From: Callaeas wilsoni
Taxonomy: Eukaryota > Chordata > Aves > Passeriformes > Callaeidae
Assembly (NCBI GenBank): GCA_013398955.1
Contig: VWPU01013447.1
Coordinates: 46,713-110,712 of the forward strand
Length of the DNA: 64,000 nucleotides
Direction: 5' to 3'
The translations under genes were made by a program, and so were the position numbers. The notes under the pieces were generated by a model. The model saw only the letters and a program-made list of their open reading frames with translations. It made no database searches and was not told the DNA's origin. Shown piece by piece: positions 40,101 through 50,897 of the stretch (within the stretch, counting starts at the first letter, position 1; every line of letters begins with the position of its first letter).

Positions 40101-43100
40101 TTAATCAGGCACTGACAGTTCCCCTCATGAACGCAGGGAGGGAACCACAGCGGGGTTGGTAATTAGGAGAGAGGTGTCATTCAGAAGGAATATCATTTCC
40201 CATCCTTAGGAATTAAGCTTTCTCAAGGATGGTTATGAATTTAAAACCACTGCAAGCCCTTAAGCACTGACCCAGAGGAAAAACATCACTCCCGAGACAG
40301 TCCAAAATAAACCTGAAATTCTATAAAAGTGACAGGAAGGCTGCTGAGAACGAAATTATCCCAGCTCAGTGAGACATTCCTTATTATCTCTCATCTAGTG
40401 CTTTGGCAAGAATAACTTATTTGAGCCACCAGGACGCTGCTAAGTGGCTTTTTTCCCCTTCTTTTTCCTGTTTTCTCTGCCTACCCCTCCCAGATTTCCC
40501 ACTTCCAGTAACCTGCTTAAAAACAAAACTACTCCATACTAATGACAAGCAGTCCATTATTCAGTTCCATTTCAAACACAGAAACTCCCAGTCTGTACAC
40601 AAACAACCTTATCTCCTGGGCTGCTACTGGGAGACAGCTGCTGTCCCCAGGCAGCTGTGTGTTTCACACCTTCTGCTGTATTTAAAAAAGGCACCTATCC
40701 CACTGGAATAGATCCTACTGAGAGTAATCCCAGTTACACGAAGCAGCTTGAAACCCCACCATCACTTCAGCGCACACACAGGCTTTGGAGACTATTAATG
40801 CCTCGTCTTTAAGTAGTTACAACGATGCCCAAATTCAGTCATTTAAAGGGAGGCTTAAAATATCTCCAGATCAAATCCATCTGCAAAAAAACAAAAAAAC
40901 AACCCCAAACTTCCAATGAGAAGAATTAGTGGTGCAGTTCTGACTGTCCCAGAAAGAATGCAGCCAGTGGCAAGCCCCAACACCCAGCACCGCCGGCGCT
41001 CAGACACAGTAAACCACTCACAATGGCTTTAGAAAGATATAAATAAAAATAAGACACCCATTCCAAATTAATGAATGGGAGCTTCTTCCAGCAGGCACTA
41101 AACAACACCCAAAGGGCTCCACGTCTCTTGCACTTGGGTTTGTGCTACTCCAGGTTGCTAACCAGCTCCTGGCCCCTGGGATATGCTTCCTGTCTCTCTC
41201 CAGCTGCACCAGAGCCGCCGGAATTGTGTGTTTGCCCCACCTATTTTTGCCACAGGACTTTTTAGTGATTTGTGTCCAATTTCAAAGCACATGTCTGCCG
41301 GCGGCAGGAACGCCCACTGCATTCTCAGGCAGACAAAGCACTGGTCTATCCCGGAATCTGGACTTCCGAGGCAGCTCCCGAAACTCCAGGAACAGGCGGC
41401 CAGCACCCTGCCGGAATCCAGACTGTACCTTATCAGCACGAACACCTGCCCCAAGTGTTCTTCTAGGAACTGCTGCTCCTGCCCTGACTGCCTGCAGCCA
41501 GGCCAACCAGAAGGAAAACATCCCAGGAAGCAAGAAAAAGAGATGGAAGAAAGCCTGTTACCACAGTGCAGCACCTCCAAGCAGGCTGAATGTCTACAGA
41601 TCTTCAGGAAATCTGTCTGAGTCCCTTCCCAAGTCTTGGTGTTCCAGGCACAAACTCCTGTCAAGATGATTGTTTATTAACATCCAGTCACACCAGGAAG
41701 ACACCCAGCACATGAAATCTATTAACGTGTTTACAATTGCAGAAGGCCTGATGTAAGGCAGTGGAATTTCTGCACAGCATTCATCCCAGAAATTAAAAGC
41801 ACATATTAAAGCTGTAAATCCCACAGTTCTGGAATTAAAAGCTGTCCCTGCAATCTGGTTCTACCACATGGTTTGAGCTGCACATTCCTACGGCCCTGTA
41901 CCTGTTCAGGGATGTACCAGAACCTGCTCAAGATTTGAGTCTGCAGAGTGATGGGTCTCAGATTTCCTGCCTTGCCTTCCAAACACGCTAAATGAGAAAA
42001 GCCCTCATGCCATCCTCTCTGAAAGCAGGAGAGGCCACTTTAGCTGAGCATGCAAAGGCCAGTCTAAATGCCTGAGGGGGACATCTGTCTTTCCCTCCGC
42101 TGCTACCACTGGAAACCTGCAACAGCTCCAAAGTGCATCAGGTGGGAGAGCAGAAATTGTTAAGAAAGAGGAACCAACTTCCACAGAGACAGAACAGAGA
42201 AATAGAGGTCTGCCCATAGGTCTTAGAACCAGCACTGGCTGTGCCTCTCAGCCACCATGGCACTGAGAGGCACTGCCTCTAGAACTGCTGCCTGAAGCAA
42301 AGCAAGAGCCTGCTGTTCCACTGGGCAGGCAGGGAGCTGGGAAAGAAACACAAGCAGGAATGCTCTGAAAAGCACATGGACATCAAGCTTTAGTCCCTCA
42401 GCATCACGCCTGGATTATGGAAATAAAAGTGCACAGCAGCATCAGCTTTTCTCTTTCAAAGCATCAGAGGTCTCAGGACAGTGACCAAACCATCGGAAAC
42501 TGAAAACCACTGTTCTAAGCATCTGTCAAGTAAGACTCTAAGGTAAGGCATTGGAGAACACTCAAAGGCAACACTCCGGGTCATAAAGCACAGGTGAGAT
42601 GAAAGGAAAATCCCTCCCAGGCTGGACTTGCAGGTGCAAGTTGCCATTATCCACTCAGGGTTCCAGCCAGCACAGCTGCAGAGCCAGCAGATCCATAGGA
42701 TGATGGCAAATCTTTAAGCCAATCTACATTTTGCCCACCCCACAGCACAGCCTCGGGCAAGCTCACGCTCCGCTCTTCACACACACGCTGGTGTTCCCCA
42801 CAGCTCTTCAGCCTCAGAAGACTTCGGTGGGATCTCAACCTGCCTCCAGCCATCTGGGGGAACAATGTCAGCTCCAGGGGCAATAAAACCCATTACATAA
42901 ACCCAGTGTACATTAACACTTCCAGGCTGTGCTCTGTCTACCGCGCCGAGCCGGCACAGGGATCAACAGAGAAGGGAAAGAGGAGGAGGAAGAGGAGTAT
43001 CTCTTACACTGATCCCTCAGCTCCGAGGACAGCTGTGTTTGGGGTTTCTTTCCTGCAGCGGCTCCCACAGCAGATGCCTGAAATGTCGAGATGTCCCAAC

Positions 43101-43319
43101 GGCACCGAGTGCTCCCACACTGAACAGGGGTCAGAAGAGAACAATCTTTTACCTTCCTCTCCCCACCAGCTCCGGCGCCGGGTTATCCCCGACTACAAAC
43201 ACCCGGCCCGGGGTAGCCGGGAGAGCCGTAAGGAGCCCCCGGAGAGCAGAGCCCGTCCCCGGGTGTCCCTGGCCGCTGCCGGGGCACACAGCAGTGGGGC
43301 AGGAGGCGAAGGGACCCCT

Positions 43320-44300
43320 TGACCCCGGGAAGGGGGAGAAGAGACCGGTCCTGAGGGGATGGAGGGCGGGGGGAAAGGACCCAGTCCTGAGGGGAGCTGG
43401 AGGGGGAGGGGGTATCCCCGATCCTGAGGGAAAGCGAAGAAGGACTCGGCCCTAAATGCAAGTGGAGGGGTACGGGAGGACGGACATGGGGACGACGACG
43501 CGGGGGACCCGTCCCTGAAGGGAAGAGCTGGGAGGAACGACCCGTCCCTGACGGGAACGACCCGTCCGTCACGGGAAGAGAGCGGAAGGACCGGGCCTGA
43601 CGGGACGCGGGGGGAGAGGAACGGACGGAACGGACATCGGGCCCTGAGGGGACGCGGGGGGGAAGGAGGGGGAGGAACGACCCGTCCCTGAGGACAGGCC
43701 CCAGCTGAGAGCAGTACCCGACCCCGCAGCGAGGGGTCCGGCGAGGCCCAGGGACGCCCCCTCTGTCCGTCGGGCGGCGGGGCCGTCCCGGCACTCACCG
43801 GCTCCGCGGGACAGAGGGGTCGTCCCGGCACTCACCGGCCCCGCCACCCCTCCGGCCCCGCTTCATTTAACCGCCGCTCCCGCCGCTTCCGCCCGGCCCG
43901 CGCCACGTGACCGCGCCGCCCCGCACCATAGAGAGACAGCGAGGGAGAGACAGAGCGGCGCGGGGGGACGAGCGGCGCGGGCGGGCCCGGCCCGGTGAAC
44001 CTACCATAGAGAGAGGGGGCGGTCGGCCTGCGCCGCGCCACGCCCCCTGCCGGGCGGGCGGTGTTGCCGTGGGGAGGGGGCGTGGCCCGAGGGGGCGTGG
44101 CCAGGGCTGCACGTGCGTGCTGGGCGGGGCCGGGGGGCAGAACTTTTTGGGGTGCTCAGCAATGGGGGGGTCCGGGACCCCTGCGCGGGACCTCCCCCCT
44201 GTCCCCCACAGCTCTGGGTGGTCAAGCGAGTGACAGGGAGCCCCCCCGGACACCGCGTTTCCCTCCCGGAGGCAGCCGGGGACGTCAAGCAGGAAGAGTA
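43320..44300. promoter_or_regulatory. CpG island, RNF216 promoter
   Basis: A very GC- and CpG-rich kilobase spans the 5' end of RNF216. A CACGTG E-box is at 43904 and several GC boxes lie near 43,870-44,100. No TATA box is evident, as is usual for a housekeeping promoter. The lower half (43,330-43,700) is a purine-biased G-run region with imperfect repeats of 'gacccgtccctga' type. The motif 'accatagagagag' or a close relative occurs twice (near 43,925 and 44,003). Confidence 0.85.
43799..43880 (-). other. RNF216: RNF216 non-coding exon 1 (putative, two donor sites)
   Basis: On the minus strand the CpG island contains two strong donors: GGGGCCG|gtgagt (exon end 43836) and GGAGCCG|gtgagt (exon end 43799). 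Both sit in a near-identical 'cccggcactcaccgg' string repeated 37 bases apart. Either would splice to the exon at 28,596. The transcription start is not determined; the upper limit here is a guess from the E-box and GC boxes upstream. Confidence 0.55.
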
Positions 44301-45216
44301 GAAAATGGAATTTGAGGGATTTAAGCGACTTGCCAAGCTGCCAGGAAAGGAGACAGCCTGTTCGCTGAGCTCCGCAAGATTTCCTAAGAGAAATGGGAAA
44401 ATTTTAATTGTGTTTGCAAGAGGTTCATGTCGGAGAGAAGTCCTGGAGCAGCCCCTCTACAGCACACCCCACCCACCGGAGCAGGCTACAGGGATCTCCT
44501 CTCTCTTAGCACCAAAGGGAAAGCAGAAATCAGGAAAACTTCACAAAAAGTAGTTATTAAAAAAACCAGCAGTGCCACTGTTTGACAGAGCACTGAAGGA
44601 CTGACATGATTTCCTGCTCCAAGTAATAAAATTGTTCAGTCTCTGCTGCTGGCTGACACGAGGGGTGGGTGACAGGAGCTCCCTGGTCATTTGTTCATAT
44701 TGTGAAACTACTCAAAGAATAAAAAGCATTTTATTTGTGCTCCCTCCTTTATTATTTTTTTTTAACCTAATTATGGCCAGAAGAAACCCAGCTTTCAGCA
44801 TCAGGAAGGGAAAGCACTGCTGCAGCACACACCAACACCGAGCACCATCCTCGGACTTGCTCCCGTCCTTCTCCACTTGCAAAACAGCAGTAATTAGGAA
44901 AAAAAACAATCAGGAAAGCAAGGATGCATCAACATTAGTGAATCTTTCTCCAGCTTTCATTAAGGAGGAGATTATAATTTATTTCTGCAAATTGAGGGCT
45001 TGGAAAAGTATCAGGACAAATAACAATGTAAGAAGGGAAAAAGATCACGGTCAATAATCAACTGATGAAATGAATGAAACAAAGTGTTCTCGCTGCAGAG
45101 GAGGACTCTCATCTGGGCAGTCCATATAGATCTGTTAAAACAACTGCATTTTGATACCTTGTCCACTCTTTTCCTCTAATTCCCATAAATATTTTAACAA
45201 ACAAAACAGTGGCTAC
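44301..45216. other. Intergenic gap between RNF216 promoter and SMURF1 3' end
   Basis: A roughly 0.9 kb AT-rich stretch between the CpG island and the putative SMURF1 polyadenylation site. It contains a short T run near 44,755. An 82-codon plus-strand open frame begins at 44,305 right beside the island but has no recognisable content. I see no other feature. Confidence 0.5.
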
Positions 45217-45236
45217 CAAGAGTTTAAAGTTGTGAG

Positions 45237-45242
45237 TTTATT
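45237..45242 (-). promoter_or_regulatory. Poly(A) signal AATAAA, probable SMURF1 distal end
   Basis: The minus strand reads gcAATAAActcacaac. A GT-rich stretch (tgttttgtttgtt, about 45,195-45,207) lies 30-40 bases downstream, which is the usual arrangement of hexamer and downstream element. Confidence 0.55.
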
Positions 45243-46835
45243 GCATATGTAACAAAAATGAACATGACCTCCTGGGTCCAGCCTACTATACAATCACTGT
45301 TTATTCCAGCTGGTTCCATAACCACATTAAATAGAACTAGTATTTCTTTAAATACTTTGATTTAGACATAAAATGAAACATTAGTGTACAACTTTCACAA
45401 AATAAATCTGCAATAAAAACAGTGGGAAGAATAACAAGGATAGCAGCAATACTTAAACATGACATTACAAAATAATAAATTAAAAAAATACATTATAAAG
45501 TGGTTGAGGAACAACAACAAAAAAGAATTAACAGATTAAAACCAGATCCATACTGTGTTTCTGGGAATTTGCTGTGCCACACGGCCCCAAACCTGGGCAC
45601 TGGCTCCAGAGGGCCCGGTGGCTGGATCAGTAATTTACAAAATCTGTTGGATTTTACAACCACCTCGACTTGAACTGAGGACAAACTGCTGAGCGAGCGC
45701 CGATCGCACCGTCTGGAGCTTCGAGCAGCCTTTTTTGGAGCAGGGTCTTGTCTAACATAATGCCCAAGTGAACACTCACACCCATCCAACAGTCTCGTTT
45801 CTTCGCGGTGGAAAAACACGAGCAGAGTGGTGGTTTCCTACATCCCTGAGCGTAGAGTATAGGCTGAGGAGCAGTATCAGGGCACCGCAGCGCTGTGCCG
45901 ATGGACCAGCCGCGGGGCTGGCCGTTGGACAGGGACAACAGACGCGCTGTACCTTGTATTTCCTTCGGGTCAGATCCAAGAGTATCCGCGCGCAAGGTGG
46001 AACGTGGAATGACAAAATGGACACGGGACTCGATGGTATTCTTTGGGCAAGTTTGAGAAGTAACAACCAAGTTCAAGTGCTGGCAAGACCGAGTGGGAAT
46101 GGACGCACAAATTCAGACAGCTGAGGTTATCCCAGACCTCTGAGAGCCACTGGCTCAAGCCACGCAAACTCCTGTTGGCATTTTGTCCTTCCCTGGCCTT
46201 GGAACCGGGCACAGGAAGAGCAGGCCATGGTTCCAAAGCCATTCTGCCTCGCTTCTTGCTGTTCCTCCCTCCACTCAACCAGCTTTAAGGCCTGCCTCAA
46301 ATGCACGTACAGAACAAGACAAAAAATGTCTTCGTCGTCACTGAAGTGGCACAAAATTGCAAAGACAACACGACGGGAGAGGTGGTGAAGCTGTAGAAAA
46401 GAGAACTGAAATAATTTAAAAGACAGTGCCCTATTCTCGTTACTGTCAGCACGGAGGAGGTACCTTGACAAGGGCTTTTAAATACAGCAAAAAACAGACG
46501 GACTTTTCGAAACAACAATCCTTGCCTATTCTTATTTTGTGCATTCAATAAAACACTGACCTAGCAAAGACATTAGGAACTATCTTATGTCAACTGGGTC
46601 GCTGACATAAAGCTACTTGACCTATAGATCTCCAAATCAGGGGCCTTTCCCTTCACCTCACTTGGTTTGTACTGAGCCAGTTGTGCTGCAGGTGTGACAG
46701 GATTTATATTAGGGGTGGGCTTTAGTATCGGGGTTTGGAGTTTGGTTTTTGTTACACTTTAGTGAAAAATCCACATGAGACTGCATGCAAAGCTTTTGGA
46801 CAATAATCCATTTTGCATTTTTCCTATCTGACTGG

Positions 46836-46841
46836 TTTATT
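46836..46841 (-). promoter_or_regulatory. Poly(A) signal AATAAA, possible proximal SMURF1 site
   Basis: The minus strand reads gcAATAAAccagtc. The downstream GT-rich element is weaker than at 45,237. It would give a 3' UTR ending about 0.7 kb beyond the inserted element. Confidence 0.35.
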
Positions 46842-47572
46842 GCACATTCAAACGTACTGAAAGGATTAAATACACTCTATGAACAGGTTTGACTTCAAAG
46901 CCATTTGAAAAATCCAGGGTTGTGGGGACTCTGCCACTCAGCCTGGGACCGTAGGGATGCTGTCTGCCAACCGTTGCACATCCCAACAACCAGAACTGCA
47001 GAAACTGGTCTCCAAGTGCCAAAAGATCCCTACAGAACATGGGGCTGAACATGCCTCTCCTGTACAGTCCTGCAGGATGAGCATTTTTAGCCACCCGGTG
47101 CAAATCTCACAATATGGTACAATTTTACACCTCCGATGCGACTCCCAACAACAAATCACAAGAATTATGGTCAATGGCAAAAAGAAAACCACAAACAAAC
47201 AAAACAGAGAAAGATGCCAGGGTTTTGACAAGTGTCTACTTTCTGTCCTATCACAGTTTAAAGCTATTATCAAATTCAATTTAAAAAAAAAAAAAAGACA
47301 AAATGTAAGTATTCCAGTAGACATCTCCTAAGGACAGTCTCTTACCCACAGCTGAATTTCAATGCACTATTCCATAAATGTAACATCTGTTAAGTGTTTC
47401 AGTCATGAATCTCTCTAAAAATCAGGCTTGCCAAAAAAAAAAAATCCTATACAAGCAAGCCTGCTTAAGTTTAGACATGTTTGATAGATAACTGGGTCTC
47501 TCTGAAGCCGTGTTATTTGTTAAAATACTGTCTTGTCTTGGTGTGCAAACTGGAAAAATGTTAGTGATTCAG

Positions 47573-48029
47573 TGTCTTAGGTTACAATGTAAGATGTAAC
47601 CAAAAGTATGTGTTCTATCACCATCTGTTAAAACCGGGTGGGGCAGTGTTCTTTATCTCTTCCAGGACACATCCCTGATAACTCCCTCTGGAGGGCTATC
47701 TCCTGTTAATGGCCCATCTAGCCTCACTGCACGACTCATAAAATTACACCATCCCATTGTGAGATGCTCCGCCCAGGGGGAGGAACCGAGCATTCCTACC
47801 TGGATATAATCTGAGGTTTGGAACACCAAAGTCAGCCCTTACCTCCTGGATTCCCAGAGGACAAGAGCTACATAACCACACTGGACCTACAGAGGAAGAC
47901 CAGACCCTTCTACAGGATCACTGCTTCAACAGAACCACATCTGTCACTTCAAGAGGACTGCAGCCACCATTTAATCGGACTGCTACCACCACCCTGACCC
48001 ACAGGGTGTCAGGTCATCTCCTGACTCTG
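47573..48029 (+). repeat. Left LTR, 3' part missing
   Basis: It starts TGTCTTAGG immediately after the target-site copy and matches the right LTR for 457 bases without a gap, differing only at 47,732 (c versus t at 50,402, a CpG-type change). A GC box (near 47,768) and a TATA box (TATAAT, 47,815) predict transcription start near 47,845. It breaks off after 'cctgactctg', where the right LTR continues for another 198 bases, and runs directly into the ZMAT2 leader. Confidence 0.95.
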
Positions 48030-48042
48030 CCCTCAGGTCACC

Positions 48043-48642
48043 ATGGCGTCGGGCAGTGGCACCAAGAACCTGGACTTCCGCCGGAAGTGGGACAAGGATG
48101 AATATGAGAAACTCGCAGAGAAGCGGCTCACAGAGGAGAGAGAAAAGAGAGATGGCAAACCAGCTCAGCCTGTCAAAAGGGAACTGCTGCGGCACCGAGA
48201 CTACAAAGTGGACCTGGAATCCAAACTGGGGAAAACCACTGTCATCACCAAAACTACCCCTCAGTCAGAGATGGGAGGGTATTACTGTAACGTATGTGAC
48301 TGTGTGCTGAAAGATTCCATTAACTTCTTGGATCACATCAATGGCAAAAAACACCAGAGGAATCTGGGCATGTCCATGCGGGTGGAGCGCTCCACGCTGG
48401 ACCAGGTGAAGAAACGCTTTGAGGTGAACAAGAAGAAGATGGAGGAGAAGCAGAAGGACTATGACTTTGAGGAGAGGATGAAGGGACTCCGTGAGGAGGA
48501 GGAGAAGGCCAAAGCCTACAAGAAGGAGAAGCAGAGACAGAAGAAGAGACGAATGGAGGAAGATTTGACCTTTGCAGTAGATGAGGAAATGGCAGCTGTG
48601 ATGGGTTTCTCTGGTTTTGGCTCAACCAAAAAGAACCACTGA
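48043..48642 (+). CDS. ZMAT2: ZMAT2 retrocopy, intact 199-codon frame inside an ERV
   Basis: Encodes the full-length zinc finger matrin-type protein 2, the vertebrate Snu23 homologue of the U4/U6.U5 tri-snRNP and pre-B spliceosome. It has no introns. Residues 1-60 are the charged N-terminus. A matrin-type C2H2 finger uses C82, C85, H98 and H104. Residues about 115-172 form a highly charged predicted coiled coil, and the C-terminus is [14 protein letters not shown]. Length equals the usual 199 residues, with no stop or frameshift. The ATG context is strong (caccATGG). A few residues near the C-terminus (for example around 164-180) differ from the conserved protein as I know it. The parental gene normally has introns and lies elsewhere. 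Expression is not shown. Confidence 0.95.
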   Translation: MASGSGTKNLDFRRKWDKDEYEKLAEKRLTEEREKRDGKPAQPVKRELLRHRDYKVDLESKLGKTTVITKTTPQSEMGGYYCNVCDCVLKDSINFLDHINGKKHQRNLGMSMRVERSTLDQVKKRFEVNKKKMEEKQKDYDFEERMKGLREEEEKAKAYKKEKQRQKKRRMEEDLTFAVDEEMAAVMGFSGFGSTKKNH

Positions 48643-49300
48643 AGAGCTCCACTCTTCTTTCTCTTAACAGCTTGTTTTTATCCAGGGAACTCCAAATAAC
48701 TCTTAAAAGACTTGATTGAGAACTTGTATGTAAATCTCACAGTTGAAGTTGGCTGGAAGAGTTGAAAACCGATTCCATGCTCTACCTGTGCTGCAGATCA
48801 AGCTCTGCCTCTCATTAGCTTCCTTTCTCCTTCTGTGTCCTAGATCTGGCTGCTCAGCTGCTCTGTGGCTGTGTGCTCTGTAGGGTACATTTTTTTGTCA
48901 ATAAAGTGTAGCTATTCTGCATAGGTGGCCTGGCTAAGGATTAATCTAATTGTCAACCAGGCCCTACTTGTCACCCAGGCTGTGTTTGAGATGCAGGGAG
49001 GGATTCAGTTGCTTTTTAGGCTCATAATGGAAGGAAATGTGCTGCAGCAAGCAGTGTGAGAGATGCATCTTTATGGCTTGTGCTGAGCAGAGCTGGTGGC
49101 TGCATGGAGTCTAGGTTGCTGAAACTTTCCTTTTTGTTTTATCTGCAAGGGAGACTTCCTTCCTTTTCTTTGTGTTTTATCCTGTAATTTCAGTATCTTT
49201 AAGGTAGGGGAGAAATTTTTCCTCATGACTGGTCTAGGATAGAGCCAATGAAAGAAAGATGTGTATAATTTGCCTAAATAAATAAACAAAATGTTTTATT
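48643..49300 (+). other. Captured ZMAT2 3' UTR and downstream sequence
   Basis: After the stop codon there are about 650 bases of non-viral sequence. AATAAA at 48,900 followed by a GT/TG-rich stretch looks like the parental polyadenylation signal. Sequence continues some 400 bases past it to overlapping AATAAA signals at 49,277-49,286, then joins the integrase region near 49,300. No poly(A) tract separates the two. Assigning everything up to 49,300 to the ZMAT2 locus is inference. Confidence 0.6.
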
Positions 49301-49302
49301 GG

Positions 49303-50154
49303 GCCCATGATGCCTCTGGTCATCAGGGACGAGATGCAACGTACCGATGGGCTCGTGACTGAGGGGTGGACCTGACCATGGACAGCATCTCACAGGTCAT
49401 CCACAGCTGCGAGACCTGTGCTGCGATCAAGCAGACCAAGCAGGTGAAGCCTCTATGGTATGGTGAATGATGGTCAAAGTACAGGTATGGAGAAGTCTGG
49501 CAAATTGACTACATCACCCTTCCCCAAACCTGCCAAGGCAAGGCTTATGTGCTGACCATGGTGGAAGCCACCACTGGATGGTTGGAGACCTACGCTGTGC
49601 CTCATGCTACTGCCCGGAACACCACCTTGTGCCTGGAAAAGCAAGTCCTGTGGAGACATGGCACCCCTGAGAGAATCGAGTCAGACCAGGGGACTCATTT
49701 CAAGAATAACCTTATCAACACTTGGGCCAGAGAACACGGTATCAAATGGACATATCATATCCCCTATCGTGCACCAGCTGCTGGGAAAGTCGAATGGTGC
49801 AATGGACTACTTAAGACCACCCTGAAGGCACTTGGCAGGGGGACCTTCAAAAACTGGAAAGTAAATTTAGCAAAGGCCACCTGGATGGTCAATATCAGAA
49901 AGTCCATCAATTGAGCTGATCCTGCCCAGTTTGAACCCTTGCACACAGTGGACAGAGATGAAGTCCTTGTGGTACACATGAAAGGTATTTTAGGAACGAC
50001 TGTTTGGATTAGTACCACCTCAGGCAAAGGCAAAGCCTTCCCTGGGATTGTTTTTGCTCAAGGACCTGGTTACACTTGGTGGGTAATGCAGAAAGATGGG
50101 GAAACCTGTTGTGCACCACAAGGAGACCTAACCACAAGTGAGAACTGTGTGTAA
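49303..50154 (+). pseudogene. ERVL-like integrase remnant with three in-frame stops
   Basis: One continuous reading frame runs from the zinc-binding region (H codons 49306 and 49321, CxxC codons 49408 and 49417) through the catalytic core (D 49507, D 49684, E 49792; the last pair has the D-X35-E spacing) to a C-terminal part ending in TAA at 50152. It is broken by TGA codons at 49360, 49468 and 49912, with no frameshift. The rest of pol is missing upstream. It cannot make an integrase as it stands and is described only as a relic. Confidence 0.9.
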
Positions 50155-50242
50155 GGTTTCATTATCTATATATAAAGGTAGAGTTTAAAGAGGGTATTGA
50201 TTTGGGTATGAGGCAGATGGTATTAGAATAAGGGGTGGATAA
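50155..50242 (+). other. Spacer with purine-rich tract before the right LTR
   Basis: An 88-bp segment between the integrase stop and the right LTR. The last 20 bases before TGTCTTAGG are purine-rich (attagaataaggggtggata then a), the expected polypurine tract for plus-strand priming. No envelope gene lies here, as is usual for ERVL-type elements. Confidence 0.7.
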
Positions 50243-50897
50243 TGTCTTAGGTTACAATGTAAGATGTAACCAAAAGTATGTGTTCTATCACCATCTGTTA
50301 AAACCGGGTGGGGCAGTGTTCTTTATCTCTTCCAGGACACATCCCTGATAACTCCCTCTGGAGGGCTATCTCCTGTTAATGGCCCATCTAGCCTCACTGC
50401 ATGACTCATAAAATTACACCATCCCATTGTGAGATGCTCCGCCCAGGGGGAGGAACCGAGCATTCCTACCTGGATATAATCTGAGGTTTGGAACACCAAA
50501 GTCAGCCCTTACCTCCTGGATTCCCAGAGGACAAGAGCTACATAACCACACTGGACCTACAGAGGAAGACCAGACCCTTCTACAGGATCACTGCTTCAAC
50601 AGAACCACATCTGTCACTTCAAGAGGACTGCAGCCACCATTTAATCGGACTGCTACCACCACCCTGACCCACAGGGTGTCAGGTCATCTCCTGACTCTGT
50701 CAGTTTAAGCCAGTGTTTCTGTATTATTGCCTTGTTATATATCCTAGTAATGAACTGTTATTCCTATTTCTCATATCTTTGCCTGAAAGCCCCTTAATTT
50801 CAAAATTATAATAATTCGGAGGGAAGGGGGTCACATTTTCCGGTCCAAGGGAGGCTCCTGTCTTCCTTAGCAGATACCTGTCTTTCAAACCAAGACA
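50243..50897 (+). repeat. Right LTR, complete
   Basis: A 655-bp LTR from TGTCTTAGG to CCAAGACA, followed directly by the target-site copy ttcag. The first 457 bases equal the left LTR except one base. Its TATAAT box is at 50,485. The last 198 bases (from tcagtttaag on) are absent from the left copy. A possible splice donor, ct|gtcagt, sits exactly at the point where the left copy breaks off. Confidence 0.95.

Larger units (their letters stand above)
28597..43798 (-). other. RNF216 intron 1
   Basis: This is a 15 kb first intron separating the CpG-island exon from the exon with the start codon. It contains the tRNA-like fragment at 28.9 kb, a CR1 at 32.0 kb, a complete solo LTR at 33,580-34,181 and A-rich runs near 32.9 and 33.17 kb. 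Several long overlapping open frames at 39.0-39.7 and 41.1-41.7 kb look accidental. I recognise no other gene. Confidence 0.6.

Noticed and set aside
41142..41669. 175-, 168- and 145-codon overlapping open frames
   Set aside because: Same situation: mutually overlapping on both strands, with no domain and no splice or codon evidence.
43183..44336. Long proline/arginine-rich open frames over the CpG island
   Set aside because: GC-rich sequence lacks stop codons by composition. Frames are open on both strands and have no domain.
44305..44553. 82-codon plus-strand frame beside the CpG island, as a possible divergent partner gene
   Set aside because: No recognised family and no splice or poly(A) evidence. 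Proximity to the island alone is not enough.
48043..48642. Considered whether this is the native ZMAT2 gene
   Set aside because: The native gene has introns. Here the full frame is uninterrupted, enclosed by LTRs and a target-site duplication, and on the opposite strand in the SMURF1 3' region.
48030..49300. Ordinary LINE (CR1)-mediated processed pseudogene inserted into an ERV
   Set aside because: No poly(A) tail at its end and no obvious flanking direct repeats were seen at the two junctions. Not fully excluded, so it is listed as a refutation test.
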